Positions 24,401-34,065 of a stretch of 64,000 nt of DNA are shown one piece after another. Under the pieces are notes generated by a model. The model searched no databases, was not told the DNA's origin, and saw only the letters and a program-made list of their open reading frames with translations. Numbering within the stretch: position 1 is the first letter of the stretch; each line of letters begins with the position of its first letter. Origin of the DNA: Rugalucina vietnamica (lineage: Eukaryota; Mollusca; Bivalvia; Lucinida; Lucinidae); NCBI GenBank assembly GCA_964017185.1, contig OZ024870.1:32821621-32885620 (forward strand), read 5' to 3'. The translations under genes and the position numbers were made by a program.

Positions 24401-27400
24401 AGTATACAGGTACATATTCAGATACAGTAACCGTTCACATGGAGATGTATGTGCAAGCATTTTGAAATATCTACTAAAACTAATAATGATCAATAATATA
24501 TACTGAACAAAAAAAGAAACGCAACAATAGGCCACCGAGGATTTTCGAGTTTATGGGTAAAACGTTGATAATTTAAGGGCTGTTTCTGTATGATTCCCAT
24601 TCATGGGATATTAGGGTATATCATGCAAAAAAAAAAACAAAAACAAAAAAAAAAAAAAAAAAAAAAAAACAAAACTGATTTTCATTTCGATAAAAATTGA
24701 ATGAGAAATTTGTGTCGTCTTAAATAATGCAAATGCTCTGCGCATGCGCACACTTTTGAAACTCCGAATCACCAAGAAACAATGTCAGCTGCTCCCTAAT
24801 TAAAGTTCAAGAAAAAGAAAAAAAAAGTTCAACGACACACAAGCTGGTAATTAAAACCATCAAAATCCCTATATGTTTAATTGAAAGGGTGATAATTTCA
24901 ATTTTATTAATTTTATTTCTTCAATATGTGAGTTATCTGCTGAGTGGTACATTGTGATTTTGAATGCGGGTTTAAAGCGGATTTAAATCATACCATTATT
25001 TTAATGCTCGCGCATGCGCACTGTGTGGTTTTCCACTTTCAGCATGCCCATGGTCGGCATTGAATAACTCTGTAAATATTCATCAAAATGAAAATCGGTA
25101 ATTGCATTCGGAAGCCTGATATCTAATGCAGAAGTATAAAATGCAATGATTTCTGATTGTATCAAAGTTTGCTCGAAATTTAGTGAAATATAATTGTTGC
25201 GTTTCTTTTTTTGTTCAGTATACATGTACCACATGAGCCAGCGGACAATGATGATGGTAGTATCATAGACACAGACACAGAAGTCTACCAGCGGTCTACC
25301 CCTTTCTGCTAATGCAGTCAGCGCCATTCCGAACAGCGTACACGCAACAATCAAACCTGAAATAAAATGCAAAATGTCATGAATAAGGAATGGTGACTCT
25401 GGAACAGTCAGAATAGCTCTATACAAATTGAGAATAAATCAACTATGTAATGACAATTCAAATATAAAACTTCAACGGTAAAGAAAAAGATAACACCAGT
25501 CGACATAATCAATGCAGCATAACGTAAAATGCATGTTAGCCTCAATTTTGTCATAAATGAGTCGCCTCATGGGAAAACCAACAATCTGCATATGCGAAAA
25601 CAAAGGCGCAGATCAGCTTCGCAGTAACTGCGAAGCTGATCAGCGCCTTTGTTTTCGCTACACGAATAGTACAATTCCTCTACTCTCTAAATCCAAAATT
25701 TCCAGTCTCTAGCTATCTTCTGTGCTAGTACAGCCTGGTTTGTGTCAGACCTGTTCGGAAACCACATTGTTGGTTTTCCCACGAGGTGGCTCAAATAAAT
25801 CTACGATATGACTAGAAATATAACTAGCGCACGAGCTAACTCTCGGTCTCTCATAAAATAATCCATATGATACTAGAAAAACGTACGAAAATGTATAAAT
25901 GCTATTCTCACCTAGCAGATTTGTGCCGTCCACGGACGCAACATATTTCTTGACTTCTACTGCTGCAGCCTCTTCTACAGTAGTATTGGTTGAGTTAATC
26001 TTGTCCACTGGCTTCGTCTTAGTCTGAGATTTACGAAATGTTGCCGTGAACAGGTTATCCGGAAACAGATTTCTAAAAGAGAAGAAAATATTAAGCTTTT
26101 CAGGGACAATGTATGAATTCAAATCACCCTGTCAAGCTACTCAGACCCCAGCCGTCTCCATTCAAAACTTTGCAAAAAAATTCACATGTTCGGCCCGTTA
26201 TCAAAATCTTATTTTGGACTAAAATGTCTTTCGGTGGTGATATGATCGGCAGTTCCGCCGTTTGTCTTTCATACAATACGAAAAGCATCTGCTGTCGCTT
26301 ATGCAGGCGTCATACCTAGCCGATTTTAACACGCGATGAACACACGATTATGAAAAGTTTCAATTTCGTCGAGGATCGTGAAGACATTGGGCCATTCGTG
26401 AGTGCATCGTTAGCCATCGTATGTCCATCGGGAGATTTTAAGCCATCTGCATCACCATCGCGAGCGGCACCAAAATCTTTGACATGCCAAAAAAATACAG
26501 GAAGGACACACGATGGTTCAATTTCGTGTTGAATTCGCGAGTGCATCGATGCCTTCGCAAAGCCATCGTGAGGCCATCATATGACATCGGGACTACATCG
26601 TACTTCTGTCGTGTGGTCATCGGCACCATCGGCTAAGTTTTGCTACACGAAGGCAATACGATGGAGACGCGATGCTGCCCGATTGTATTACGAAGGCAAC
26701 ACGACATCGTATAGCCCTCGCAACGCCATCGTATAAGCATCGTATCTAACAAAAATTCGAACACGATGGCATCCCGATGGAAACACGATATTAACCAAAA
26801 CTGCATTTTCTGCGTTTCCAATATATCCCAAGGTAACATTGTCATACAAAAATCAGCATCCACACACACGCGGCCTTTTTCTCAGAAAATCCTAAGTTCA
26901 GTACTGTTGATTCTATTCTCACAAAAATCATGGTTTATTTCGAAGACAAGACAAACAGGAAGAAGAAGACTGCAGCACTGCTTCTTTACACGCAACTGGA
27001 ACATGATAAAATCATCTTGCAGGAGCAACGCCATCTCTTACAGGTATTTGGTTTGTTTATTATTATGATGTCTTTTAAGCAGCACTCTGTTTTCTTTCTA
27101 GTAGAGCAGTACCCACTGCAGTTTTCGACAAACGAGTCTTTTATCTACATCTACTATAAACTCAAGAACAGTTTTGTGTCAGTTTCATGCGAAAGATAGA
27201 TTGAAATACAACCAAACTGTCACCGAGAAATTTGAACAGTGTTGTAAAGTAACTGACAATACAGCCATGGTAGTAATTTTACAGTGGACGTCTTTAACGA
27301 AATCATACAAATGAAATACAATGTACCTTCTCAAAAGAGACCATGTTTGCACGCGAATGAAATTGGGTCTCGTTCAATCTCCTGCCTACAATATAGACAC

Positions 27401-29871
27401 CGTGTAGTTTATGGATTGGAGTTTTTGAGTGGAGTCATGGACTGGAATATTGGAGTGGAACCTTGGGTGGAGCTGACAGGCGCAATCTTCTTCCCACGCC
27501 CTCTTCCTGGTTTCGGTGGCATTTCCAATTTTATTTTGTAAAGAAAGAAACTGACAAAGCTGATGTTTTCTCAACATCAATTTTTTAGTCTCATTAATTG
27601 ATTTTTTACATAACATCGGGAAGTGTCGTTATACATTCGGGACACTTTCGGGAATACCTTTTACACCTCACGATGGCTTCACGATGGCTTCACGACATCG
27701 TCAAGCCTTCGCATACCATTCGCATCAACATCGTATGCAAAACTACCACTTCGTGTATCGTTCGTGACTGCATCGGGTATAATCGTGTGTCCATCGTGTG
27801 TCCATCGGTAGGCTTCGTAAATGCTTCGGCTCAACATTGGCCTTTTACCAAATTCGTGACGAAAATCGCGCGAAATTGAAAAATTCATATTCGTGTGGCC
27901 ATCGTGTGTCAAAATCGGCTAGGTATGACGCCACCTTAATGGTTATCTGACTACCACGAACAATTAATGACGATCCTATTTTTAAATTTGCATAGATATG
28001 ATTTTAACTCGAGCTTGATAGTTAGGTGTAGGTTTAGGTTAGGGTTAGCTAGGGTTAGGGGTATGATGGGGTTAGGTAGGGTCAGAGTTATGTCAGAGTA
28101 AGCGAATGTTAGTGTTATTCTAGAGACAGCTTGGGTAAGGGTAATGTAAGGGTTTGCTATGGTTAGGGTTATGTTAGGGTTATATATGGTTAGGGTTATG
28201 TTAAGGTTAGGGTTATGTTAGAGTTAGCTATGGTTAGGGCTATGCTAGGGATATGTATGGTTATGTAAGGTTAGGGTTATGTAAGAGGTAGCTATGGTTA
28301 GGGTTATGTAAGAGTCAGCTATGGATAGGGTTATGTAAGGGTTCGGTTTATGTTAGGGTTAGGGTAATTTAGGGATAGGTCATGCTGGGGTTACCTACGC
28401 TATTTTTGTTAAAAATCAAGTAGCAAGACAATGTTTCAGGCACAGAGGGTCTGAAGAAGGTAGGAATGCAAAGCATGCATATGACCATGTTATAAGAATG
28501 CCTGATGAGCGACTTTCAAAGAAAGTTTTTTTATGGAGAATTACATGAGTGAAAGCGCTATCATAGGTGGCAAGATGAAACGCTACAAAGACATCCTTTT
28601 GACTCTTTAAAGGATTTTGACATGCCAATAGAGTCTTGGGAACAGGCTGCACAGGGGCGATCAAAGTGGCGACGTCTCATCAACAGAAAAGCAGCTCATT
28701 ATGAAGAAAGGAGAATATGTGAAGCTGAAAGAAAGCACAGACAGCGCAAAGGCAAGACCAATGTGCAACCAGCAGATTCATTGACATTGACTTGCTCTTC
28801 TTGCAACCGACAGTTTAGGGCTAGAATTGGCCTAGTCAGCCGTCCAAGTATCAAACAATAAACACGAACACCCAGTATTTAAGAAATAAAGATGGTCATT
28901 CTCAGTGCTGAGAGACGAAGGACAACGCTTAGTTTATGTTTGTATAGGGTTAGCAAAGGTAATCATTATGTTAGCTAGGGTTTAAAAGTGATGGCATGGT
29001 TAGGTAGGGCAAAGTTATATAATGGTATGGTTTATGTTAGGTTAGTTTGGGTTAGGGTTTTGTTATCGATAGGTAGGGTTGGGGTTATGTCAAGGTTAGC
29101 TAGGGTAAGGGTTTAAGCATTGATGTTCTTTGCATAGGGGGCTAGTGTTACGTTGGTTGGTATTTGGATAATGTGGTGATGTTTAGCGTGCGTCTCAGCT
29201 TAGAATGCTTCATTTGAGCCTCGACGCGAGAAAACCGGTCTTCGGGGTTTCCAACCAGGTCCGACATAAACCGGCCTGTACAAGCTCAGAAAAGAGCTAA
29301 AAGCCTGAAATTTCGGATTTAAGTAGAAGAGGAATTGTACTATCCGAGTAGCGAAAACAAAGGCGCTGATCAGCTTCGCGGTTACCGCGAAGCTGATCTG
29401 CGCCTTTGTTTTCGCATAGGCAATAATCCCGTTTTCTCACGATGCGGCTCAATTTATATCGTATTTCTGGTAAAAGTGCATTGCCTTACCGCACACCCCT
29501 TACCTTATCAAATCAACGAAAATATCCTGTGTTTCTAATTGCGATGTTGGTTGATCGAATTCAGTAGGAGATAAATTACCGCCCCGGCCTGTGGAAAAAT
29601 ATATTTCAAAACTTATTTGTGTTGCTTATTATTTTTATTTTCAAGTATCATTCTTCAGTTTTATATTTCAACAATTTACGAGCTTTATATGGAAATCATA
29701 TGGAATCACATCACTCGTATATTGATGTTAAAAATGTTCTCATAGCTTTTACGTCATTGTAGTATTTTAATCATTATTTGTTTATGTAATATTAATTCAA
29801 ATATTTCATCCTGATTGTATATTTTCTTCTTACTTTGATTTAAACCTGAGACATATACCACACCCCCCCCA

Positions 29872-29938
<67 letters not shown>

Positions 29939-32460
29939 ATAAAATAAATTAATAAATGAAAAAATAATTTTGACACGTCACCCATCAACATGATTATGGA
30001 ATGCTTTGTATAAATTAAGACCTTTTGGTATTTTAAGGCAAAAGTGGTCAAGAACGCTGATTTGATTAACGCGCTTAATCATTAGAACATCTCACCGCTG
30101 TGTCTTTTTCGCCACATCTACTGATTGGCATGTCTCAATATAATATAAAATACTATTGAAAGGGACGAAAAACTGAATATTTATATTCGAGGGGGCATAC
30201 TTTTAAACTTTTCTCATCTTAGGCATAGATCTCCTTTCTAGTCTGGCATGGCCTGGTCCGAATACGAAAAATGATGTAAAACATCTAAACTGGTGACACA
30301 AAACTCGGGCCAGGCCAAAATTGATTGAAAATTATTTCATAAACATGCTGCACTTATTGCTGTCAAGTAGTCCCATTAGAGTTCTGCTTTGGCCTGTCTG
30401 TTATCAATACTTTCAATTATGTGCAGAATCTTCTTGAGAAAACTATCTTGCAATTATTTAACTTATTTATTAGGGAATAAATTCCATATGATTTCCATAT
30501 AAAGCTTATTGTCATTTTATGTTCTTGTCATTTGAATGTTAAAATTAGGGTATATTCGTGATTTTCATCGAATGTCGTAAAACATATTTAGACGACAACC
30601 GTGCCTTTTATGATCATGTTACATTTCAAAATTCCCTTTTATACCCGCAAATAAAATCTACTATATTCAATGTTTGCTTTCCTTGTATCATATGTGGCAT
30701 ATTTTTTTTCTATCGATATGAGGCGCTTCATGCAAAAAGTTAGTTTTCGGTGGCTTTGACCAGGGCGTCAAACCCCAGTATGTGAGTACATATATTACTG
30801 TGAACAGTACTCGTTATTTCTGGAGCTTTCTGGTTATATGTATCAATCACATTTTAGTTATTTTCTCACGGTCAAAAATTCGTTTCCATCATGTCAAAAT
30901 GCGAATATTTTCAATTATGCACATTCCATTTCCAAAGCAATAAATGAAAATGAACAAAGCATAGAAATGACTTTGAAAGTAAGATTAATTTTAAATCGGA
31001 GTATGCGTGCATACCTGCGGTGTGCGGTCGTTCGATAATAATTTGATTTGAATAAATTATTCGCTTGGTCACCACTGACGGCATGAACAGTAACGCTTTT
31101 ATTACGTTTTCATATAGAATCTACAAAATTTGTTTGTTTAATTTTGCTTAAACCGTTTTGTACTTTATCACACATCAATATTTTTTCTCGCGCAGCCACA
31201 AAATGGAAAGCCAATTTGTTTCCAATTGTTCCTATGCCCTGCCAAGACATTGTCTTGTGTTGATACGTAAGTGGCCCTGGCATTGCCAGAGAGCATGACA
31301 AGGTTTTTATACTATACCGCTTGTGGAGAAATCATAAAATGCATTCATTTAGTCTGGAGCAGATGTAGTTTTAAGTGTTACAATTTATTATAACTTTCCG
31401 CCACGTAGACAAGAATGGTTGTTTAAGTCAAACCATTCAGTAACTTTATGTTGATTCTTTAGTGCTCATCGCATGCACAAAATTTTAGATCATAGGTTAC
31501 CTGGTTGTGTAATGAGTCCCCCAGCAAGTCCGATCAGGGCACCAATGGTATTGGTGATGAATATGTAGGTGAACCCCACAGCACTCACTTTACCATTCGA
31601 CTTAGGATCAAGGGACGTGCTGCCTGTAAAATTAATGAAATTGATGACCCTCTGGCTTTAACCGAAATGTCCAAATTTTTTGTTTCCGGTTTCCGGTCCT
31701 TGCTTGTCATTTACTTAAATATACGGTTGACATTGTTAAAAAACAAACATGTGAAAGCAATTAAAACATGTACATGTCCATACGAGTTGTAACTAGATTC
31801 CTCCAACCAAGTAAAGAGATTACCAGTTTGAAACTTAAATCAGTCTAGATTCCTCGAAGCAGATATTGTCGTAAAAGAATACATATGAAATGTTTTCTCA
31901 AAGCATCATGTATACCTGATATGATGCTCGAAATAACAAGCGGTACTATCATCATCTTCAGCATGCGCATGTACAGTTCACCGGGCAATCCTGAAATTAA
32001 AAGCTCACTTTAAAACTAACACCTGACTTCGTTTCTGTTTATTTCAGAAAGGCTTTAAGCTAGCTTTGTGCTTATTTCAGAAAATTAAAAATGGTCTGTG
32101 CATCCGTTCATGTTAGTAAATTTGTAGTATCTTAACTTATTTTCATGCAGCATTGTTGGCATCATCAGATGTCAGCCACTTTTCATCAGCTTTTTGGAAA
32201 AATACATAATCATGTCATTGTGAACACACAAGAGGAGCAACTATTAAATAGTAACTTTATTTTTTCTTACTCCATGCTTTCTGTTTTATAACGATAATGT
32301 TTTAACATACATATGAAGATGTACAGAAACAGTACTGTACAGCACACATCGCACAGTGTGCACGTGGCCACGAAAGCAAATAAGGACGACAAACATGATG
32401 ATGATAATGACGTCGACGTCGAAAACTGACAACAATGATGACGATGACGACGAGGACGGA

Positions 32461-32504
<44 letters not shown>

Positions 32505-32829
32505 CAGTAACATCGAAAATTGACACCAATGACCACGACGAGGTCGGAGACGATGATGGTGCCGAACGTGATGACGACGACGATGATGATGATTTTATTG
32601 ATATTTAAAGTTTATTCAATGTTAACAACCACTACCTATCCATATGAGAGCATTTTGTGATGGATGCGCATGCCTGATCGCCAGCCCAAACCCAAATCCC
32701 AAAACAGCTGCGGTGACGGTAGATATAATTAAAACATGACGTCTGAACACATTCCAAACTTTCTGTCCGAATCTTCGTGGCCTGCTTGGATACTCCTCGA
32801 TGTAAGTTTTCTCCATGTTCCTATATGGT
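20946..32829 (-). CDS. Divergent SLC1-family (excitatory amino acid transporter-like) gene, nine coding exons, 3' end missing
   Basis: Family role: a plasma-membrane sodium-coupled carrier for glutamate, aspartate or neutral amino acids. Seen: nine exons with GT donors and AG acceptors (32636-32829, 31916-31990, 31501-31623, 29504-29588, 25912-26072, 25224-25356, 23300-23533, 22605-22799, 20946-21080). Every junction keeps the frame, giving 440 codons plus 2 nt from the ATG at 32816. TM1 is about residues 28-47. TM2 carries LPGELYMRMLKMMIVPL, and TM3 is in exon 3. An extracellular loop has RNLFPDNL and sequons N181-S-T and N184-T-T. TM4 reaches RWLMWYM, followed by TM5-6, HP1 (SAATAVAMP, 328-336), TM7 (SANGS, 364-368), HP2 and ALLLAVEWFL at the start of TM8. 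Family members are about 500-570 residues, so roughly 100 C-terminal residues are missing; that exon was not found in the window. HP1 and the usual NMDGT motif are substituted, so transport activity is uncertain. Family assignment is firm; substrate is unknown. Confidence 0.9.
21333..22375 (+). repeat. Hairpin-headed tandem repeat, four units of about 190 bp, in intron 8
   Basis: It opens with GCCCCCAACTTCGAAGAAGT, continuing TGAGGGGGCAT (hairpin), then a GTCAGTCAGTCAGTCTGTC microsatellite. It contains four units, each with GTGGGTACCTTGTGTGCGCA and ACTCCTCCTACAGTTTTA, at about 21603, 21793, 21985 and 22164. It closes with AGTTGGGGGCATAGTGTTTC. Peptides from it are repeat translation. Confidence 0.9.
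22605..22799 (-). CDS. SLC1-like gene, coding exon 8 (end of HP1 and TM7)
   Basis: 195 nt, acceptor CTTTCAG, donor CGG|GTAAGT. It encodes T331, AVAMPEMIVACEVTHKMDKG, ITRFFIPLAVTVSANGSAVF and on to VLQI395. R354-F and I357-P align with the family's R-F-x-x-P. The following NMDGT signature is S364-A-N-G-S368 here, so the aspartate that helps bind sodium in the family is asparagine. Confidence 0.93.
22940..23165 (+). repeat. Short G-rich tandem repeat in intron 7
   Basis: Degenerate units of about 30-40 bases around TTCAGGGATTTGGGGAGAA, ending in a C run and GGGGGGCCTGA. It opens with GAGGCCCTCTCAGGGG, so the ends are GC-rich and roughly inverted. Confidence 0.6.
23300..23533 (-). CDS. SLC1-like gene, coding exon 7 (TM5, TM6, first half of HP1)
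   Basis: 234 nt, acceptor TTTTGCAG, donor CAAC|GTAATG. It completes M253, then TPIGVFSLIGAAIARIEDIE (TM5), a hydrophobic TM6, RDNPLKFYASMMKPWL and IAFASAA (to residue 330). Length and order match the family with no gap from D-N-P into HP1. Confidence 0.93.
23679..24142 (+). mobile_element. GC-rich foldback element in intron 6
   Basis: Inverted ends of about 60 bp: CATAATGCACCAGTCATTTG, then CCCCGGCTCCCCCGGGGCCG, against the right end read in reverse, CATTATGCACCAGTCATTTG, then CCCCGGCTCCCCCGGGGCCG. Inner words GTCCCGGCAGTGCCGG and GCCCGGCAGTGCCGG are also mirrored. A diverged copy is at 58738-59190 and a TIR scrap at about 54058-54075. No ORF. Confidence 0.85.
24501..25220 (+). mobile_element. 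TA-target DNA element abutting the exon 6 splice donor
   Basis: 720 bp with near-perfect ends TACTGAACAAAAAAAGAAAC, then GCAAC; read in reverse from the right, the same. TA lies outside each end. Internal GCGCATGCGCA words near both ends are also mirrored (24738, 25011). It contains a long A-rich run (24626-24669). No transposase. The TA-flanked design fits Tc1/mariner-like or related MITEs; superfamily not certain. Confidence 0.85.
25224..25356 (-). CDS. SLC1-like gene, coding exon 6 (TM4)
   Basis: 133 nt, acceptor TTTATTTCAG, donor ACAT|GTATAC. It encodes GLIVACTLFGMALTALAERG, then a VDFCVCVYD segment and IVRWLMWYM (residues 209-253), equivalent to the family's I-V-x-x-I-M-W-Y. The donor lies directly against the end of a TA-target DNA element (24501-25220). 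Confidence 0.93.
25559..25792 (+). mobile_element. Palindrome-bearing MITE, copy 3, in intron 5
   Basis: The ends are GAGTCGCCTCATGGGAAAAC and CCCACGAGGTGGCTC. The core is GCGAAAACAAAGGCGCAGAT, then CAGCTTCGCAGTAACTGCGA, then AGCTGATCAGCGCCTTTG. Flanking 8-mers TCATAAAT and AAATAAAT are similar, as expected for an old hAT-type target duplication. Confidence 0.85.
25912..26072 (-). CDS. SLC1-like gene, coding exon 5 (glycosylated extracellular loop)
   Basis: 161 nt, acceptor TCTTTTAG, donor CTAG|GTGAGA. It encodes NLFPDNLFTATFRKSQTKTK, then a hydrophilic loop with two N-glycosylation sequons (N181-S-T, N184-T-T) and ends VDGTNLL (residues 155-208). This is the variable TM4b-4c loop of metazoan SLC1 carriers, ending like the family's D-G-x-N-x-L-G. 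Confidence 0.93.
26306..27932 (+). mobile_element. 1.6 kb TIR element packed with CATCG motifs, in intron 4
   Basis: The ends are inverted over about 34 bp: GGCGTCATACCTAGCCGATT, then TTAACACGCGATG; the right read in reverse is GGCGTCATACCTAGCCGATT, then TTGACACACGATG. About 450 bp at the left and 270 bp at the right are filled with degenerate CCATCGTG / CACGATGG words, more than 35 by eye in both directions. The centre (26800-27600) lacks them, and its short ORFs resemble nothing I know. No target duplication was clear. Confidence 0.85.
28015..28400 (+). repeat. Interstitial telomere-like DNA, left block
   Basis: Dense degenerate TTAGGG words (GGTTAGGGTTATGTTAGGG and variants with GTTAGCTATGG). 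TTAGGG is the usual metazoan telomere unit. It lies in intron 4, so it is interstitial, not a chromosome end. Confidence 0.85.
28431..28925 (+). mobile_element. LINE 3' fragment (same family as 16661-19575), inserted in TTAGGG-like DNA
   Basis: Plus strand. It encodes the C-terminal stretch MPIESWEQAAQGRSKWRRLI and LTLTCSSCNRQFRARIGLVS (28622-28861) and ends with the family tail AAGAAATAAAGATGGTCATT, CTCAGTGCTGAGAGACGAAG. 5' truncation, as usual for LINEs. Confidence 0.88.
28930..29135 (+). repeat. Interstitial telomere-like DNA, right block
   Basis: Continuation of the TTAGGG-like array after the LINE fragment (TTAGGTTAGTTTGGGTTAGG and similar). More degenerate than the left block. Confidence 0.75.
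29216..29450 (+). mobile_element. Palindrome-bearing MITE, copy 4, in intron 4
   Basis: 235 bp, a complete copy: GAGCCTCGACGCGAGAAAAC at the left, CTCACGATGCGGCTC at the right, core GCGAAAACAAAGGCGCTGAT, CAGCTTCGCGGTTACCGCGA, AGCTGATCTGCGCCTTTG. It lies 54 bases past the exon 4 donor. The order of parts is reversed relative to copies 3 and 6. Confidence 0.9.
29504..29588 (-). CDS. SLC1-like gene, coding exon 4 (start of extracellular loop)
   Basis: 85 nt, too short to stand out as an ORF. It was found because exons 3 and 5 have incompatible phases. Acceptor TTTTTCCACAG, donor AAG|GTAAGG. It completes a glycine, encodes 27 codons ending ETQDIFVDLI (to residue 154), and leaves two bases that complete the R of RNLFPDN in exon 5. 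The family has D-L-I-R-N-M-F-P at the same place. A palindromic MITE copy ends about 54 bases beyond its donor. Confidence 0.9.
29600..31490. other. Intron 3 of the SLC1-like gene, AT-rich, with a SINE scrap
   Basis: No coding sequence recognised. It holds a poly-A block (29870-29935) and, at about 30080-30178, a deleted copy of the SINE at 41321 (ATCTCACCGCTGTGTC, CTACTGATTGGCATGTCTCA). The remainder looks unique. Confidence 0.6.
31501..31623 (-). CDS. SLC1-like gene, coding exon 3 (TM3)
   Basis: 123 nt, acceptor TTTTACAG, donor CCAG|GTAACC. It encodes the short loop TSLDPKSNGKVSAVGF, then a TM3-like hydrophobic run ending GGLITQP (to residue 126), equivalent to the family's segment ending in HPG. 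Phase 1 on entry and exit matches exons 2 and 4. Confidence 0.9.
31916..31990 (-). CDS. SLC1-like gene, coding exon 2 (TM2)
   Basis: 75 nt, acceptor TTTCAG, donor CAG|GTATAC. It encodes GLPGELYMRMLKMMIVPLVI and SSIISG (residues 61-85), closely matching the family's P-G-E-L-x-M-R-M-L-x-M-x-x-x-P-L segment of TM2. Phases match exons 1 and 3. Confidence 0.93.
32395..32600 (+). repeat. GAT/GAC microsatellite in intron 1
   Basis: An imperfect (GATGAC)n tract around a pure (GAT)n core at 32460-32503. Poly-histidine and poly-serine frames through it are artefacts. Confidence 0.95.
32636..32829 (-). CDS. SLC1-like gene, coding exon 1 (N-terminus and TM1)
   Basis: Acceptor TTTTCAG lies just above 32829. 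Thirteen non-coding bases precede the ATG at 32816, and 60 codons plus 1 nt follow. The start MEKTYIEEYPSRPRRFG gives a short cytoplasmic N-terminus with a basic stretch, then TM1 (ISTVTAAVLGFGFGLAIR). The frame is open upstream of this ATG, but the splice acceptor falls there, so this ATG is the likely start. The donor is G|GTAGTGG. Confidence 0.85.
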
Positions 32830-33015
32830 CTGAAAAGCAATAAAAGCACGCAATTTAGTAGACAGAAACTAAAGATAAAATAATGAGTATACATACGTAC
32901 TTGTATTTGCTTATATTTGCTATTAACATATATTAATATGAATTTGAAAAAGAAATGTACATAAAACATATTAGCATCCGTATCGTTTTAAATTGATTTC
33001 AGAGAAAAGACTCAC

Positions 33016-33100
33016 CTTTGCTACACAATCAGTTCACAAGAAGCAGCTCCACACAATCACGCACTTGCTCTAGAATGACCTGACAAATTTGCGCCCTGTG
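33016..33100 (-). other. Candidate 5' non-coding exon of the SLC1-like gene (upper end uncertain)
   Basis: A consensus donor, GCAAAG|GTGAGT, lies at 33015-33016 on the minus strand, about 190 bases upstream of coding exon 1. It fits a first non-coding exon. The transcription start is not visible, so the upper bound is a guess. Confidence 0.4.
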
Positions 33101-34065
33101 TAAATGTTTACACTATCCCAGTTACCATTAGACCTAGCATAGAGGACGTTCACAAAATAGAAGTACATGTATATGACGCGGGTTCAGTGGGACTGGTGCA
33201 TCAAATATATTGTCAATACCCTGAGATTTTATTTTTCCATTTTGATTCTTTATTGCGATATTATAGATACATTTGATTCGTTCAATGTCAAAGCTTGAGC
33301 AACCGATTCAATGTTACAATGAAACAAGTCAACCAGTTGTTCCGCTTGCAATATTGCTATCATTATTTAATCAAACTCAGTATCTGCCAAGATCTTATCA
33401 GCAAAGTAAGAATTGTAAGTTAAATTCATTTTTGTGATGTTTTGATATATATAAACGATATTTAGTAATAAGAAATGTTTTCTCATTTTGAAAATTTTTC
33501 GGGCATACAGATGCACTCTTTTAATATTTGATACTTTTAAAACGTACTTAAGAAAGCTTGGAGGTTGATTTGACAACTGAAACTCACCTTTGTACACTCT
33601 ATCCGTATTTGATGCAAACACTTTCTTTCTATACTGAACTTATCCATAGGACGACCTTAAACACGACAAAGAATTGTGTGTATCTGACCGCAGTTTCATT
33701 TTAAAGTTTTATTTGGTACAGTGATTTCGATTACAATTGCACTTTTCCCTACACTGTGTGTACAGATTAAAAATGAATAAATGAAAATAATACAATAAAA
33801 ACTAAATAAATAAAATAGAGGAAGAAAATAAAACATTGGTGATATAAGGGGCATATGAACAGGCCCATCACACAAATCATGTGACCAAACTTTTAACGCT
33901 TTGGTCTGTTGTATTTTCAAATGGAAAAATTAAACACATATTTAGAAAACAAATCGAACATCCAGTAGGTTTCAAAAGTTTATTTCACCTAAATACTGGT
34001 GCAATATTCAAGTCAGAAAATTTTAAATATGAGCAGCCAGAAAGTGTAAATTGTGTTCTTGGTAT
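33101..34065. other. Upstream region of the SLC1-like gene
   Basis: Any promoter should lie here, but no TATA or initiator could be placed with confidence. Short ORFs are AT-rich and unsupported. A scrap ATTCAAGTCAGAAAATTTTA (about 34006) belongs to the repeat family also at 38310 and 39210. Confidence 0.4.
33588..33630 (-). other. Candidate alternative 5' non-coding exon of the SLC1-like gene
   Basis: A second donor with nearly the same context (TACAAAG|GTGAGT) lies 0.57 kb further upstream. The short frame through it does not join in phase with the MEKTYIEE start, so if used it would be untranslated. Extent is uncertain. Confidence 0.25.

Noticed and set aside
29870-29935. Phe-rich 73-codon ORF on the minus strand
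   Set aside because: Translation of a poly-A block.
32302-32536. Poly-His, poly-Ser and poly-Ile ORFs
   Set aside because: Three frames of one GAT microsatellite.
33367-33621. Coding first exon of the SLC1-like gene (MFASNTDRVYK)
   Set aside because: The phase at its donor does not match coding exon 1, and the MEKTYIEE start gives a normal-length N-terminus.
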